The notes: a model not told the origin generated them from the sequence alone. DNA of 49,818 nt from Burkholderia ambifaria (GCF_001443045.1 NZ_LKPJ01000036.1:20041-69858), one strand, 5' to 3'; positions 1 to 8,113 are shown, numbered from the stretch's first letter. Translations and numbers: made by a program.

Positions 1-625
1 CGCTGATCCCGAGCTCCTTCGCCTGCTCCGGAATCTGCTTGTCGACCAGCGGCGTGCGCACGAAACCCGGACACACGACGTGCGAGCGCACGTTGTGCTT
101 CGCGCCTTCCTTCGCCAGCACGCGCGCGAGGCCCAGCAACCCGTGCTTGGCCGTCACGTACGCCGACTTCAGCGGCGACGCTTCGTGCGAGTGCACCGAA
201 CCCATATAGATCACGACGCCGCCGCGATCGTCCTTGTACATGTGCTTGAGCGCGGCCTTGGTCGTCAGGAACGCGCCGTCGACGTGGATCGCCTGCATCT
301 TCTTCCAGTCGGAGAACGAGTAGTTCTCGATCGGATTGACGATCTGGATGCCTGCGTTCGACACGAGGATGTCGACCGAGCCGAACGTTTCGGCAACCTT
401 GTCGATGCCACTGTTCACGGCTTCCTCGTTCGTCACGTCCATCGCGACGCCGATCGCCTTGCCGCCCGCCTTGTTGATCTCGTCGGCAACCGCATTCGCG
501 CCATCCTGGTTCAGGTCGGCGATCGCGACGGCCGCACCCGCCTTCGCGAGCTCCAGTGCGATTTCCTTGCCGATGCCGCTTGCGGCGCCCGTGACGACTG
601 CGGTCTTGCCATTCAGGTTGCTCAT
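1..625 (-). CDS. bdhA: 3-hydroxybutyrate dehydrogenase, C-terminus cut by window edge
   Basis: This short-chain dehydrogenase interconverts (R)-3-hydroxybutyrate and acetoacetate with NAD+ in the cytoplasm, in polyhydroxybutyrate and ketone-body turnover. About 208 residues are visible from the start at 625. They include an N-terminal Rossmann motif TGAASGIG, the NAG motif (SNAG), a Ser in MGSVHSHEAS and the catalytic YVTAK (Y-x3-K). The HSHEASPLKSAYVTAKHG stretch is typical of bacterial BDH, not of generic SDRs. The family is near 260 residues, so roughly the last 50 lie beyond base 1. It follows the acetoacetate decarboxylase gene on the same strand with a 51-base gap, so the two are probably cotranscribed and both act on acetoacetate. 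The ribosome site before the ATG is weak (GGGAAA). Confidence 0.92.
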   Translation of the reverse strand, partial: MSNLNGKTAVVTGAASGIGKEIALELAKAGAAVAIADLNQDGANAVADEINKAGGKAIGVAMDVTNEEAVNSGIDKVAETFGSVDILVSNAGIQIVNPIENYSFSDWKKMQAIHVDGAFLTTKAALKHMYKDDRGGVVIYMGSVHSHEASPLKSAYVTAKHGLLGLARVLAKEGAKHNVRSHVVCPGFVRTPLVDKQIPEQAKELGIS

Positions 626-676
626 TTCGAATTTCCCGTGGTGAAAGGATTGACAGGAGAAAGGACTGCGGACGTG

Positions 677-1417
677 TTACTGAGCCAGGTAATCGTAGAC
701 GACTTCGCCGAGGCCGAGTGTCAAATCCGCGACGATATGGCGGGCTTCGACGATCTCCAGCACCGGCAGGTCGGCTACCGGCGCTAGTGCGTGCGGTGCC
801 AGTTCGAGCGAGGCAGGGCCCGTCCACGCGCCCTTCATCTTGATGTCCTGCATGTAGTAGCGCACCAGTTCGCATACGCGCGCGGTGCCGTCGACGTGCG
901 GGATGATCTTCAGCAGGAAGTTCGGGCCGGCGAGGCGCTTCGTCTGCTCGTCGATGTCGAGTTCCTTGTGCTTGTAGCCCATCGTGCCGGTCGCGACGCG
1001 CACCTTGCCGTAGTCGAGCGTGCCCAGGATGTGATCGGTGTTCACGTGCAGCGTGGGCGACGCGAGCTTCTTCGGGAAGCCCCACAGCTCGCGGCCGCCG
1101 GCGATCGGCGGGTGATCGTCGAGATACATCGCGAGTGTGTAGCCGCCGGCCTGGCCGTTGTATTCGACGGGGATCACCTGGCCGCTCTCGGTGTAGTCGC
1201 CGAAGCCGGTCGAATCGGCCATGCGAATGAATTCGTAATGCACGAGCGGCTCGGTGATCTGCAGCGGCTCGGGGACTATCTCGCGCAGACGGTCCGGATC
1301 GGTGCGATACGTGATGATCAGGAACTCACGATCGACGAAACGGTACGGGCCCATCGGGAACGCAGGGCTGGTCAACGGCATCGCAAACGCTTTCGATCGG
1401 ACATCGCTCGGTTTCAT
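677..1417 (-). CDS. adc: Acetoacetate decarboxylase
   Basis: This enzyme decarboxylates acetoacetate to acetone and CO2 through a Schiff base on a lysine. The 246-residue protein has the usual family length. It carries the active-site region GGRELWGFPKKLASP, where the paired lysines correspond to the catalytic and pKa-tuning lysines of the Clostridium enzyme. The conserved R and E residues of the surrounding family core (for example VHYEFIRM) are also present. The ATG at 1415-1417 has an AAGGAG ribosome site five bases upstream, which fixes the start. It is the first gene of a likely adc-bdhA operon. Its promoter would lie in the 447-base divergent region shared with the PAP2 gene, which holds two direct repeats. 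Confidence 0.93.
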   Translation of the reverse strand: MKPSDVRSKAFAMPLTSPAFPMGPYRFVDREFLIITYRTDPDRLREIVPEPLQITEPLVHYEFIRMADSTGFGDYTESGQVIPVEYNGQAGGYTLAMYLDDHPPIAGGRELWGFPKKLASPTLHVNTDHILGTLDYGKVRVATGTMGYKHKELDIDEQTKRLAGPNFLLKIIPHVDGTARVCELVRYYMQDIKMKGAWTGPASLELAPHALAPVADLPVLEIVEARHIVADLTLGLGEVVYDYLAQ

Positions 1418-1633
1418 GCGGACTCCTTGTTGTTGATCGCTTCGTGGATGAGTGCTCGTAAGCTCGTAATCCTATGCCTGTGCGTTGCCGTTGTGCGATG
1501 CCGCATATGGAATTAATTGTTGCCGATTTCGAATCGTTTGCCGCGTAAATATTGAGGCGACCGGCACAAACGACGTCGACGGCGCCCGGCGGCCCGATGC
1601 TCGCACGTGCCGATGACGCCACGATGTGAAAAA

Positions 1634-1674
1634 GGTGAGCCTTTACAGGACGGGTGGTGAGCTTTTACGGGAGG
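1634..1674. promoter_or_regulatory. Two direct repeats, 22 bp apart
   Basis: Two 19-base copies matching GGTGAGCYTTTACRGGAsG lie at 1634-1652 and 1656-1674, with three differences and a 22-base period (two helical turns). They sit in the divergent region between adc and the PAP2 gene. The phasing suggests a site for a dimeric or tandem-binding regulator. No regulator is known for it, so the function is inferred. The rest of the 1418-1864 gap shows only the hairpin listed separately. Confidence 0.4.
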
Positions 1675-1748
1675 CAGTCGCGCTGGAATGTGACAATTGT
1701 GTGAACTTGTGTTGCAGTGCAGGTTCTAAGTGCGTTCGCGCGCGACGC

Positions 1749-1780
1749 ACGGGGGCGGTTCGGATCACCGTCGCCCCCGT
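1749..1780. terminator. Strong G+C hairpin upstream of the PAP2 gene
   Basis: A perfect nine-base inverted repeat, ACGGGGGCG at 1749-1757 and CGCCCCCGT at 1772-1780, has a 14-base loop and no T-run. It is followed by TTAAGC-AAC-GCTTAA, another short palindrome. No annotated gene ends here, because the flanking genes diverge. It could end an unannotated small transcript on either strand, or form part of a leader for the PAP2 mRNA. Confidence 0.35.
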
Positions 1781-1864
1781 ATTAAGCAACGCTTAAGCGA
1801 GTGAGCACTAACATCGTTCGCATCCGACCGGCCTGCCCGGTCCAATCATTAGGCCCCCGGATTC

Positions 1865-2446
1865 ATGCAGAACCTCAATCTCACCCTGTTTTCCGCCATC
1901 AATGCCGGCGCTGCACCGCACCCCGGCGTTGCCCACCTCGCGGTCCTCGCCGCCGACTGGCTCGTCTATGCGCTGCCCGTGATGCTGCTGCTGACCTGGA
2001 TCTTCGGCGAGCGCCCGACGCGGCGACAGGCGATCGAAGCCGGCGTCGGCACGTGCGTGGCGCTCGCGCTCGCGCAGGTGCTCGGGCATTTCTGGTTCTC
2101 GCCACGGCCGTTCATGGCCGGCGTCGGCACGCAACTGATCCCGCATGCGCCGGACAGCTCGTTTCCGAGCGATCACATGACGTTCGCGTGGAGTCTCGCG
2201 GTCGGCATGATGCTCGCCGGCACCACGCGGCTGACCGGATTCGTGATGGCCGCGATGGCTGTCGCGATTGCCTGGGGTCGTGTGTATGCGGGTGTGCACT
2301 GGCCGTTCGACATGGCCGGCGGCGTGCTGGTCGGCACTGCCGGCGCGCTGGCAGTGCACCTGTACGGGCAACGCGTGGTCGAGCTGCTCGAACGGATCGG
2401 CGACGTGGTGCACGCGGTGATGATGGGACATGAGCGCACGCCCTGA
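1865..2446 (+). CDS. PAP2-family membrane phosphatase, probable undecaprenyl-diphosphatase
   Basis: This 193-residue integral membrane protein belongs to the PAP2/BcrC superfamily, which removes a phosphate from lipid pyrophosphates such as undecaprenyl-PP at the outer face of the inner membrane. The three phosphatase motifs are visible: a RPF motif near residue 80, SFPSDH near 100 (the general-acid histidine), and WGRVYAGVHWPFD near 140 with the nucleophilic histidine and aspartate. Several hydrophobic segments flank these. BcrC-type proteins are close to this length. The substrate is inferred from the family; lipid A or other phosphatases of the fold remain possible. It is transcribed alone, divergently from adc. 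Confidence 0.85.
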   Translation: MQNLNLTLFSAINAGAAPHPGVAHLAVLAADWLVYALPVMLLLTWIFGERPTRRQAIEAGVGTCVALALAQVLGHFWFSPRPFMAGVGTQLIPHAPDSSFPSDHMTFAWSLAVGMMLAGTTRLTGFVMAAMAVAIAWGRVYAGVHWPFDMAGGVLVGTAGALAVHLYGQRVVELLERIGDVVHAVMMGHERTP

Positions 2447-2485
2447 GCGGGAGAACGACTCGGGTAAAACTTCGGCCGGACGCCG

Positions 2486-2710
2486 TCAACCAGGCGTCTT
2501 GGCCGTTTCGGCCGATCCCGACGTGCCGCCGCCTGCTTCATGCAGTTCAGGCGTTTCGCCTGGGTGCTGGGCGGTGTCGCGTTCGAGAGAACTTTCCTTC
2601 AGGATCGCGCACATCGCGACGAACAACGCGAGCGCGACGGCCGCCAGGCCGCAATAGCCGGCGATCTTCAGGTTGCGAAGGAAAGGCGAAGCGTGGCTTT
2701 CTTTTGTCAT
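2486..2710 (-). CDS. Small single-pass membrane protein, unknown function
   Basis: This predicted protein of 74 residues was not recognised. It has a short basic N-terminus (MTKESHASPFLRNLK), one hydrophobic segment at about residues 16-34 (CGLAAVALALFVAMCAIL) and a polar, Gly/Thr-rich tail that would probably face the periplasm. The start at 2708-2710 is chosen because AGGAG lies about 10 bases upstream. The frame stays open farther upstream but has no comparable ribosome site. It lies downstream of the siderophore-interacting protein gene on the same strand, but the 119-base gap does not require a shared transcript. Confidence 0.6.
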   Translation of the reverse strand: MTKESHASPFLRNLKIAGYCGLAAVALALFVAMCAILKESSLERDTAQHPGETPELHEAGGGTSGSAETAKTPG

Positions 2711-2829
2711 GACCGGGCGCTCCTGGGCGGGCTGCGGTGGCTGTCGTCCGACAGCGGCGTCGCAGACATACATATATACCAGCCACGCCGCCGATGCCAA
2801 GCCCGCCGATGCGCGGGCGCCCATTCGCG

Positions 2830-3654
2830 TCAGTCTTCCAGCGTTTCATGCACGGCCGCCGCGCCGCGCTTCCAGTATGCCGCCGCGCGGATGCGCGATT
2901 TGTCCACGCCGCGCTCGCCGGTCAGGTGCAGGCGCACCGCGCGCATCGACTGCGCTTCACCCGCCGCCCAGACGTAGCCGTCGCCGGAGGACGGCAGCGG
3001 CAGCTCGCGTACCGCATTGAGCAGCATGTCGCCGTCCGCCGTGTCGGCTTCGGCGCGAAAGCGCCAGATTTCATGCACGTCTGCGCGCGTATCGAATGCG
3101 ATCTGCGCGGTGCGATCCGCGACTTCCAGCACGACCGCCGCACGCGCGCCGGCCGGCAATTGCCCGAGACGCCGCGCGACCGCCGGTAGCGCCGTATCGT
3201 CGCCGATCAGCAGGTGCCAGTCGAAATCGATCGGGACCACGAATGAACCGCGCGGGCCGCCGATGCCGAGCCACTGGCCGACGCGCGCCTGCGCCGCCCA
3301 CTGCGATGCGGGACCCGGATGGTTCAGCACGAATTCCAGATCGAGTTCGCAGGCGGCGCGGTCGAAGCGGCGCGGCGTGAAATCCCGTGCGATCGGCTTC
3401 GGTTCGCCTTCGGGAAACTCGGGGCCGTTCGTGCCGAGCGTCGGCATTGCGGGCCGCTCGGCGCCGGGCGGCGGGAAAAACACCTTCACGTGATCGTCGA
3501 ACGAAGACGATTCGAAATCCGCGAGGTCGGGGCCGCCGAGCGTGACACGCAGCAGATGCGGCGTCACGGCGTGCACGCGCACGACCTGCAGCAGGCGGAA
3601 CTTGAGGGTATGGCGCACGCGGGTGACGGCGCGTTCGGATGTGTTCTGCATCAA
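2830..3654 (-). CDS. Siderophore-interacting ferric reductase (YqjH/ViuB-like)
   Basis: This FAD-dependent NAD(P)H oxidoreductase of the SIP family reduces ferric siderophores in the cytoplasm so that iron is released. The 274-residue protein has an N-terminal FAD-binding barrel with RDFTPRR (the family RxYTxR flavin motif, F for Y) near residue 90. A NAD(P)H domain follows, with GDDTALPAVARRL and the C-terminal YVWAAGEAQSMR (W-x-AGE) typical of SIP proteins. The length matches E. coli YqjH and ViuB. It follows the PadR-type regulator gene with a 35-base gap on the same strand, the same pairing as yqjI-yqjH, so it is probably repressed by that regulator. No siderophore synthesis or uptake gene is in the window. 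Confidence 0.9.
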   Translation of the reverse strand: MMQNTSERAVTRVRHTLKFRLLQVVRVHAVTPHLLRVTLGGPDLADFESSSFDDHVKVFFPPPGAERPAMPTLGTNGPEFPEGEPKPIARDFTPRRFDRAACELDLEFVLNHPGPASQWAAQARVGQWLGIGGPRGSFVVPIDFDWHLLIGDDTALPAVARRLGQLPAGARAAVVLEVADRTAQIAFDTRADVHEIWRFRAEADTADGDMLLNAVRELPLPSSGDGYVWAAGEAQSMRAVRLHLTGERGVDKSRIRAAAYWKRGAAAVHETLED

Positions 3655-3689
3655 TCCGTTCTCCTATGGTTTCGACGGAGCGGCGCGCG

Positions 3690-4403
3690 TTACGCGCCCG
3701 CGCCGCCTTCAATTTCGGCCGTCGCGCGGCGCATGATCGCCGCGATGCGCCGCTGTTCGTCGGCATCGGCGGCGCTCTTGTGGAGCAGCGCCCGCTTCAG
3801 CGCGAGGCGGGCTTCGACGAACTCCGGCAGCCAGCCGGGTTGCGCTTCGTCCGGTGCCTCGCTGCCCGCCGATTCGCCGGCGAACGCGCGGCGCATGAAT
3901 TCCATCTTGCGTGCGAGGTGCGTGAGGCGCGCGAACAAGGTATCGACGCGTTCGCGCTGCGCATCGAGATGCGCGCGGCCGGCGTCGGTCAGCGCATAGC
4001 GCTTGCGGTTGCCTTCCGCCTGCGACGCGACGAAGCCGACTTCCTCGAGATACGTGAGCGCCGGGTACACCATGCCGGGGCTCGGGCTGTAGAAACCGCT
4101 CGAGCGGGTGTCGAGCGCCTTGATCAGTTCGTAGCCGTGGCTCGGCTGCTCGGCGACCAGCGCAAGCAGCAGCAGCTGGAGATCGTCGGAGCTGAACTGG
4201 CGGCCGCGCGGCATGCCGTCGTCACCGAAATCGCCGAAGCCGCCGCGTCCGCCACGGCCACCAAACGGGCCACCGCCGCCAAACGAGTCGTGGCCGCGGC
4301 GATGGCGGCCGATCGCGTGCCAGAGGCCGGCGAACCAGTCAGGGCCGGCATGCGCACCATGACCGTCGCATCGGGCATGGCCGCGGGAGGGGATGTGTCG
4401 CAT
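3690..4403 (-). CDS. PadR-family regulator, YqjI-like, His/Gly-rich N-terminus
   Basis: The protein has 237 residues from the preferred start. The N-terminus (about residues 1-60) is rich in His and Gly (RGHARCDGHGAHAG, then GGGGPFGGRGGRGG), as in E. coli YqjI, where a metal-binding tail makes repression nickel-responsive. A PadR winged helix follows, with SHGYELIKALD and FYSPSPGMVYPALTYLEE, and then a C-terminal helical region. I chose the ATG at 4401-4403 because AGGA lies seven bases upstream. The ATG at 4428-4430 would start inside the operator. It is first in a two-gene unit with the ferric reductase. Nickel or iron sensing is inferred from YqjI. Confidence 0.85.
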   Translation of the reverse strand: MRHIPSRGHARCDGHGAHAGPDWFAGLWHAIGRHRRGHDSFGGGGPFGGRGGRGGFGDFGDDGMPRGRQFSSDDLQLLLLALVAEQPSHGYELIKALDTRSSGFYSPSPGMVYPALTYLEEVGFVASQAEGNRKRYALTDAGRAHLDAQRERVDTLFARLTHLARKMEFMRRAFAGESAGSEAPDEAQPGWLPEFVEARLALKRALLHKSAADADEQRRIAAIMRRATAEIEGGAGA

Positions 4404-4429
4404 GATTGTGTCCTGTATGTCGTAAAACA

Positions 4430-4455
4430 TATCTAAAGATATATATCGAAAGATA
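4430..4455. promoter_or_regulatory. Twin 12-bp palindromes, probable autorepression operator
   Basis: On the regulator's strand the palindromes TATCTTTAGATA (4430-4441) and TATCTTTCGATA (4444-4455) follow each other with a 14-base period. Both have TATC and GATA arms. They lie 27 to 52 bases upstream of the YqjI-like start codon in an AT-rich patch, where a promoter is expected. PadR proteins bind such short AT-rich inverted repeats, so this is a good candidate autorepression site. Confidence 0.7.
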
Positions 4456-4524
4456 GGGTGTCAAGGACGATATTTAGGGGAGGATCGTGACGAGCGTAGC
4501 CACTCGCCGGCGCAGCTATTGTGA

Positions 4525-4860
4525 GGAGCGAGGGGCAGCATCTTTGCGAACGCGTCGCAGATCAGGTACAGATGGTTTGCATTCACCATGGTATTCATCG
4601 ACGAGATGCAAGACACATCATGGGACCAGGAATCCTTCCTGAACCGCATTTTCGATGGCAAGTCGGTGATGCAGCGGTTCGGAGATATCGACCAGAAAAT
4701 TCTCCTGGATGGAGGAGAACGCAGACCAACTCACGTTCCCTCGTCAGGGACACGGATGCATCAGCACGAGCAAAAGATTCGGTGACGCAATTGCGCACGC
4801 CGTGGGCAGCGTCGGCATGAGTGAGTGGCGAAGCGGTTATCGGGGAAGGTGCGGATGCTT
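4525..4860 (+). pseudogene. Remnant of a UvrD-like helicase (GajB-like)
   Basis: Only fragments remain. The frame through 4525-4785 reads a Walker B region, VFIDEMQDT, then IFDGKSVMQRFGDIDQKIL, the order of motifs II and III in superfamily 1 helicases (DExQD, then QxxGD.xQ). After a frame change near 4709-4720 the adjacent frame continues with NADQLTFP and STSKRFGDAIAHAV, matching the segment that follows motif III in the family. There is no Walker A and no C-terminal helicase domain. The DEMQD and QRFGD wording resembles GajB, the helicase of the Gabija antiphage system. That link is inference from memory of the family. Confidence 0.55.
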
Positions 4861-5112
4861 GAAAGCGGGACCGTCGGCATCGGTGACGATCCCCAAAATA
4901 CGTTCGATATGCAGCGCCGCATCGGCGGCGATACAGGAACGAGTTCGATTGGGGCCCAATCCGCGCTGGCGTTGATGATGGACTACGGCGACGGCAAGAC
5001 CAGCGCGTTGATCGACCTGCGCGCTCCGTTGCACGCCACGATCGTCATGCTGACGCCGCCGAATGCCGCGTCCCGGCATACGCATCCGCAGACATTCAGT
5101 TGGAGCTTCTAG
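4855..5112 (+). CDS. Short unrecognised open frame beside the helicase remnant
   Basis: An open frame from the ATG at 4855 codes 85 residues (MLESGTVGIGDDPQNTF...). GGGGAAGG lies 9-16 bases upstream, a possible ribosome site. No domain, signal peptide or membrane segment was recognised. It ends four bases into the 3' end of the AraC gene on the other strand. Given the decayed neighbour it may be the tail of a lost gene rather than a working one. Confidence 0.25.
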   Translation: MLESGTVGIGDDPQNTFDMQRRIGGDTGTSSIGAQSALALMMDYGDGKTSALIDLRAPLHATIVMLTPPNAASRHTHPQTFSWSF

Positions 5113-6092
5113 GGAGCGCCAGCAACCACGTTCGAGTCCGGCCGATCGTCCCCCATGTTCCGATGCGCGCCACGATACGCCCCCGGACTACACCCGAACC
5201 GCACCTTGAACGCGCGCCCGAAATGCGTGATGTCCGAAAACCCGCACGCGATCGCCAGTTCCAGCAACGTGCGATTGGTGTCGGCCGGATCTTCCAGCGC
5301 GCGGCGGCTTGCCTGAAGCCGATATTCCTGAATCAGGCTCTGCGGTGTCCGCTCGGTTGCCGCCAGCGCGCTGTACAGCGTGCGCCGCGACACGTTCAGC
5401 GCGCTTGCCAGCTTGTCCGGCGACAAGTCGGGATCGCTGTAGTGGTGCGACAGGTAGATTTCCGCGTTCATGCGCAGGGTAGCGCTGCGCGCATCCGCGC
5501 CGGTCAGCGAATCGCTCGCCTCGCGTCGAATCACCGAATCGAGCAGTATCAGCGTCGACTGCTCGAAGCCGAACAGGCTTTCCGGGTCATTCGGCACCTG
5601 CCCATCCATCAGGTAATTGATCGATTGAAGGGCCAATTGTGCATTGCCGACGGTCCTGCGCACCTGCACGCCCGCGCGCTCCACGAACCAGCGCCACATC
5701 GTGCCGCTTCTCGGCGGCGTCAGTGCGGCGACGAAGCGCGACGCGTTCGTTGATTCGATCATGTACGGCTGCGTCGCATCGTAGATCACCCACTCGCCGG
5801 GATTGACGGTCGACGTCGCGTTACGCTGCGTGACGCGGCTTTGTCCGGCGATCTGGAACAGGATCTTGTAGCAATCGCTGTCGGCGCGCGACGCGAGCGA
5901 GCGGTCGCGATCGACGCGGATCGCGGTGGTGTCGACCTCCGCCATGCGCAGGCCGCCAACCGTGGCAACGCGCACCGACATCCGGAACTGCGGGCCGGTA
6001 TCGTGAAAGACCAGCGGCAGGAAGCTGTCCGCGATCAGGTCGCGCAGATTCGCGCTGCTGTTGCTGGCGTCGACGACGAGTTCGTGTGCCAT
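5109..6092 (-). CDS. AraC-family transcriptional regulator (FeaR-like)
   Basis: This 327-residue regulator has an N-terminal ligand-binding domain of the AraC-binding-like type found in FeaR and related proteins (VNPGEWVIYDATQPYMIE is the characteristic segment). A C-terminal double helix-turn-helix follows at about residues 215-310. The first helix pair includes LNVSRRTLYSAL, and the second includes IACGFSDITHFGRAFKVRFG, the AraC signature. It is divergent from the GMC oxidoreductase and aldehyde dehydrogenase genes with a 422-base gap. Regulators of this subtype commonly activate adjacent amine or alcohol oxidation genes, so activation of that pair is the likely role. The inducer cannot be read from sequence. 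Confidence 0.88.
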   Translation of the reverse strand: MAHELVVDASNSSANLRDLIADSFLPLVFHDTGPQFRMSVRVATVGGLRMAEVDTTAIRVDRDRSLASRADSDCYKILFQIAGQSRVTQRNATSTVNPGEWVIYDATQPYMIESTNASRFVAALTPPRSGTMWRWFVERAGVQVRRTVGNAQLALQSINYLMDGQVPNDPESLFGFEQSTLILLDSVIRREASDSLTGADARSATLRMNAEIYLSHHYSDPDLSPDKLASALNVSRRTLYSALAATERTPQSLIQEYRLQASRRALEDPADTNRTLLELAIACGFSDITHFGRAFKVRFGCSPGAYRGAHRNMGDDRPDSNVVAGAP

Positions 6093-6514
6093 TGCCGGAT
6101 GAGGGGGAGAGCCGGGGAACGCGTCAAGGTTAATGCAAATGGCCGGGACGCGCGTTCAGACGCAGCCATTGTCGGGAGCCCGGCCCCGCAACGTCAATCG
6201 TGGTTTCTCCACGTTCCCCAAGGTCGCCGCCGCGCGGCACCGATCTGCACGCTGAAGCCAAAAGTATGCACGCAACGCCGATCGGCGCTTGCGGCGCGTC
6301 CCTAGAATCGAAAGGCGATCGGCAAGCTGTCCTGTCGAATCGGGTGTGCGCTTGCACGCAGCCCGTCGGCGCGTCGAATCGCACGGGCTGGCTCGCGCCA
6401 TGAAAAACAACCACCGATTTTCAAGGAGACCCCGCCGAAGACTGGGCGACGAACGCATGCGGCGGCAGCACGCGCCGGCGAACGTCGTGCGGACGACAGC
6501 GGGCGCATACCAGG
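6093..6514. promoter_or_regulatory. Divergent control region, AraC regulator / GMC operon
   Basis: This 422-base gap contains no recognised gene. It must hold the promoters of the AraC regulator and the GMC-ALDH genes. A perfect 12-base palindrome CGCCGATCGGCG lies at 6276-6287. A leader open frame at 6400-6525 (41 codons, ATG at 6400) overlaps the GMC start by 11 bases. No direct repeats of clear AraC type were identified by eye. Confidence 0.45.
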
Positions 6515-8113
6515 ATGTCCGATAGAACTTTCGACTACATCGTCATTGGCGCCGGCTCGGCGGGCTGCACGATCGCGACCCATCTCGTCGAGCGCCGCAA
6601 GGGCACTGTGCTGCTGCTGGAGGCGGGCGGCCACGACAAGGATCTGTTCATCCACATGCCGGGCGGGCTCGCGAAAGCCATTCCGCGCCACACGTGGCCG
6701 TATGCGGCCGAGCCGTCGGACGACGTGAAGGGTCGCTCGATCGCGGTGCCGCAGGGGCGCGTGCTCGGCGGCTCGAGCTCCGTCAACGGGATGCTGTACG
6801 TGCGCGGGCACCGCAACGACTACGATCGCTGGGAGACCGAGTTCGGCTGCAAGGGCTGGGGCGCGGACGACATGCTGCGCTACTTCGCGAAGGCGGAGAA
6901 CAACGAATCGCTGACTGCGCCCTATCACGGCAACAACGGGCATCTGCAGGTCACCGAGATCCGCTATCGCCATCCGCTGTCGCAGGCGTTCGTGCGGGCG
7001 GGCCAGCAGATGGGGCTCGACTACCTGGTCGACTACAACGGCGAGCGGCAGGAGGGCGTCGGGTTCTATCAGGCGACGATCTTCAACGGCGAGCGCGGCT
7101 CGACGGCGGCGACCTACCTGCGCTCGATCCGCAACCGTCCGGAACTCAGCCTCGAAGTCGATGCGCTGGTCGAGCGCGTGGAAATCGAAGGCGGCCGCGC
7201 GACCGGCGTCACGTATCGGCAGGGCAACCGTCGCGTGACCGCGCGCGCCCGGGCGGAAATCATCGTGTCGGCCGGCGCGATCGGCTCGCCGAAGATCCTG
7301 CAGTTGTCCGGCATCGGGCCGCAAAAGGTGCTCGAGGACGCCGGCGTGCAGGTCCGGCACGTGCTGCCGGTAGGCGAGAACTTTCACGATCACCTGCACA
7401 TGTCGGTCAATGCGACGATCCGCACGCCGGTGTCGCTCTATGGCCAGGACAAGGGATGGCGTGCGCTGAAGCATGGCATCCAGTGGAAGTGGTTCCGCTC
7501 GGGCATCCTGACCTCGCCGGTGCTCGAAGGGTTCGCGTTCGTCGATACCTGCGGGCAGGGGCAGCCGGACGTCCAGTTCCATTTCCTGCCGACGATCGAT
7601 TCGTTCGACGATCCGATCGGCGTGACGGCGGGTCGCACGCACGGCATCACGATCAAGACCGGCCATCTGCAACCGTATTCGCGCGGCCGCGTGACGATCC
7701 GCTCGTCGAACCCGCAGGCGCTGCCGCGCATCGACGGCGGCTACCTGGCCGATCGCCGCGACGTCGACGGCCAGATCCGGGCCGCGAAGCTCGCGCTGAA
7801 GATCCTGCGCCAGCCGGCGCTCGCGGATCACGTCGACGAGATCTTCTCGCCGGACTGTCCGCCCGACGACGACGCGCGGATCGAGGACTGGGTGCGTGGC
7901 GCGGCGAAGACGGTCTATCACCCGGTCGGCACCTGCCGGATGGGCACGGATGCGGCGTCGTCCGTCGTCGATCCGCAGCTGCGCGTGCACGGTATCGCGG
8001 GGCTGCGCGTGGCCGACAGCTCGACGATGCCGAGCATCCCGAGCGGCAACACGAACGCGCCGACCATCGCACTCGCCGAGAAGGCGTCGGACCTGATCGC
8101 CAGCGCGGCCTGA
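6515..8113 (+). CDS. GMC-family oxidoreductase (alcohol/choline dehydrogenase type)
   Basis: This is a 532-residue FAD enzyme of the glucose-methanol-choline family that oxidises an alcohol to an aldehyde. The N-terminal dinucleotide fold has GAGSAG at residues 12-17. GMC signature 1 is GRVLGGSSSVNGMLYVRG near residue 87, and signature 2 is SAGAIGSPKILQLSGIG near residue 253. The catalytic histidine lies in YHPVGTCRMG near residue 469, and SGNTNAPT closes the FAD site. The length is that of bacterial choline or alkanol dehydrogenases. The ATG lacks a well-spaced ribosome site, and the frame of a 41-codon leader runs into it, so coupling is possible. The aldehyde dehydrogenase gene follows after 41 bases. 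The substrate is unknown. Confidence 0.9.
   Translation: MSDRTFDYIVIGAGSAGCTIATHLVERRKGTVLLLEAGGHDKDLFIHMPGGLAKAIPRHTWPYAAEPSDDVKGRSIAVPQGRVLGGSSSVNGMLYVRGHRNDYDRWETEFGCKGWGADDMLRYFAKAENNESLTAPYHGNNGHLQVTEIRYRHPLSQAFVRAGQQMGLDYLVDYNGERQEGVGFYQATIFNGERGSTAATYLRSIRNRPELSLEVDALVERVEIEGGRATGVTYRQGNRRVTARARAEIIVSAGAIGSPKILQLSGIGPQKVLEDAGVQVRHVLPVGENFHDHLHMSVNATIRTPVSLYGQDKGWRALKHGIQWKWFRSGILTSPVLEGFAFVDTCGQGQPDVQFHFLPTIDSFDDPIGVTAGRTHGITIKTGHLQPYSRGRVTIRSSNPQALPRIDGGYLADRRDVDGQIRAAKLALKILRQPALADHVDEIFSPDCPPDDDARIEDWVRGAAKTVYHPVGTCRMGTDAASSVVDPQLRVHGIAGLRVADSSTMPSIPSGNTNAPTIALAEKASDLIASAA

Noticed and set aside
6276..6287. Perfect palindrome CGCCGATCGGCG
   Set aside because: Short G+C palindromes with CGATCG are expected by chance in this genome; there is no second copy nearby.
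6302..7990. A 562-codon antisense frame over the GMC gene
   Set aside because: It is His/Arg/Ala-rich and has no recognisable family. The sense strand has clear GMC motifs.
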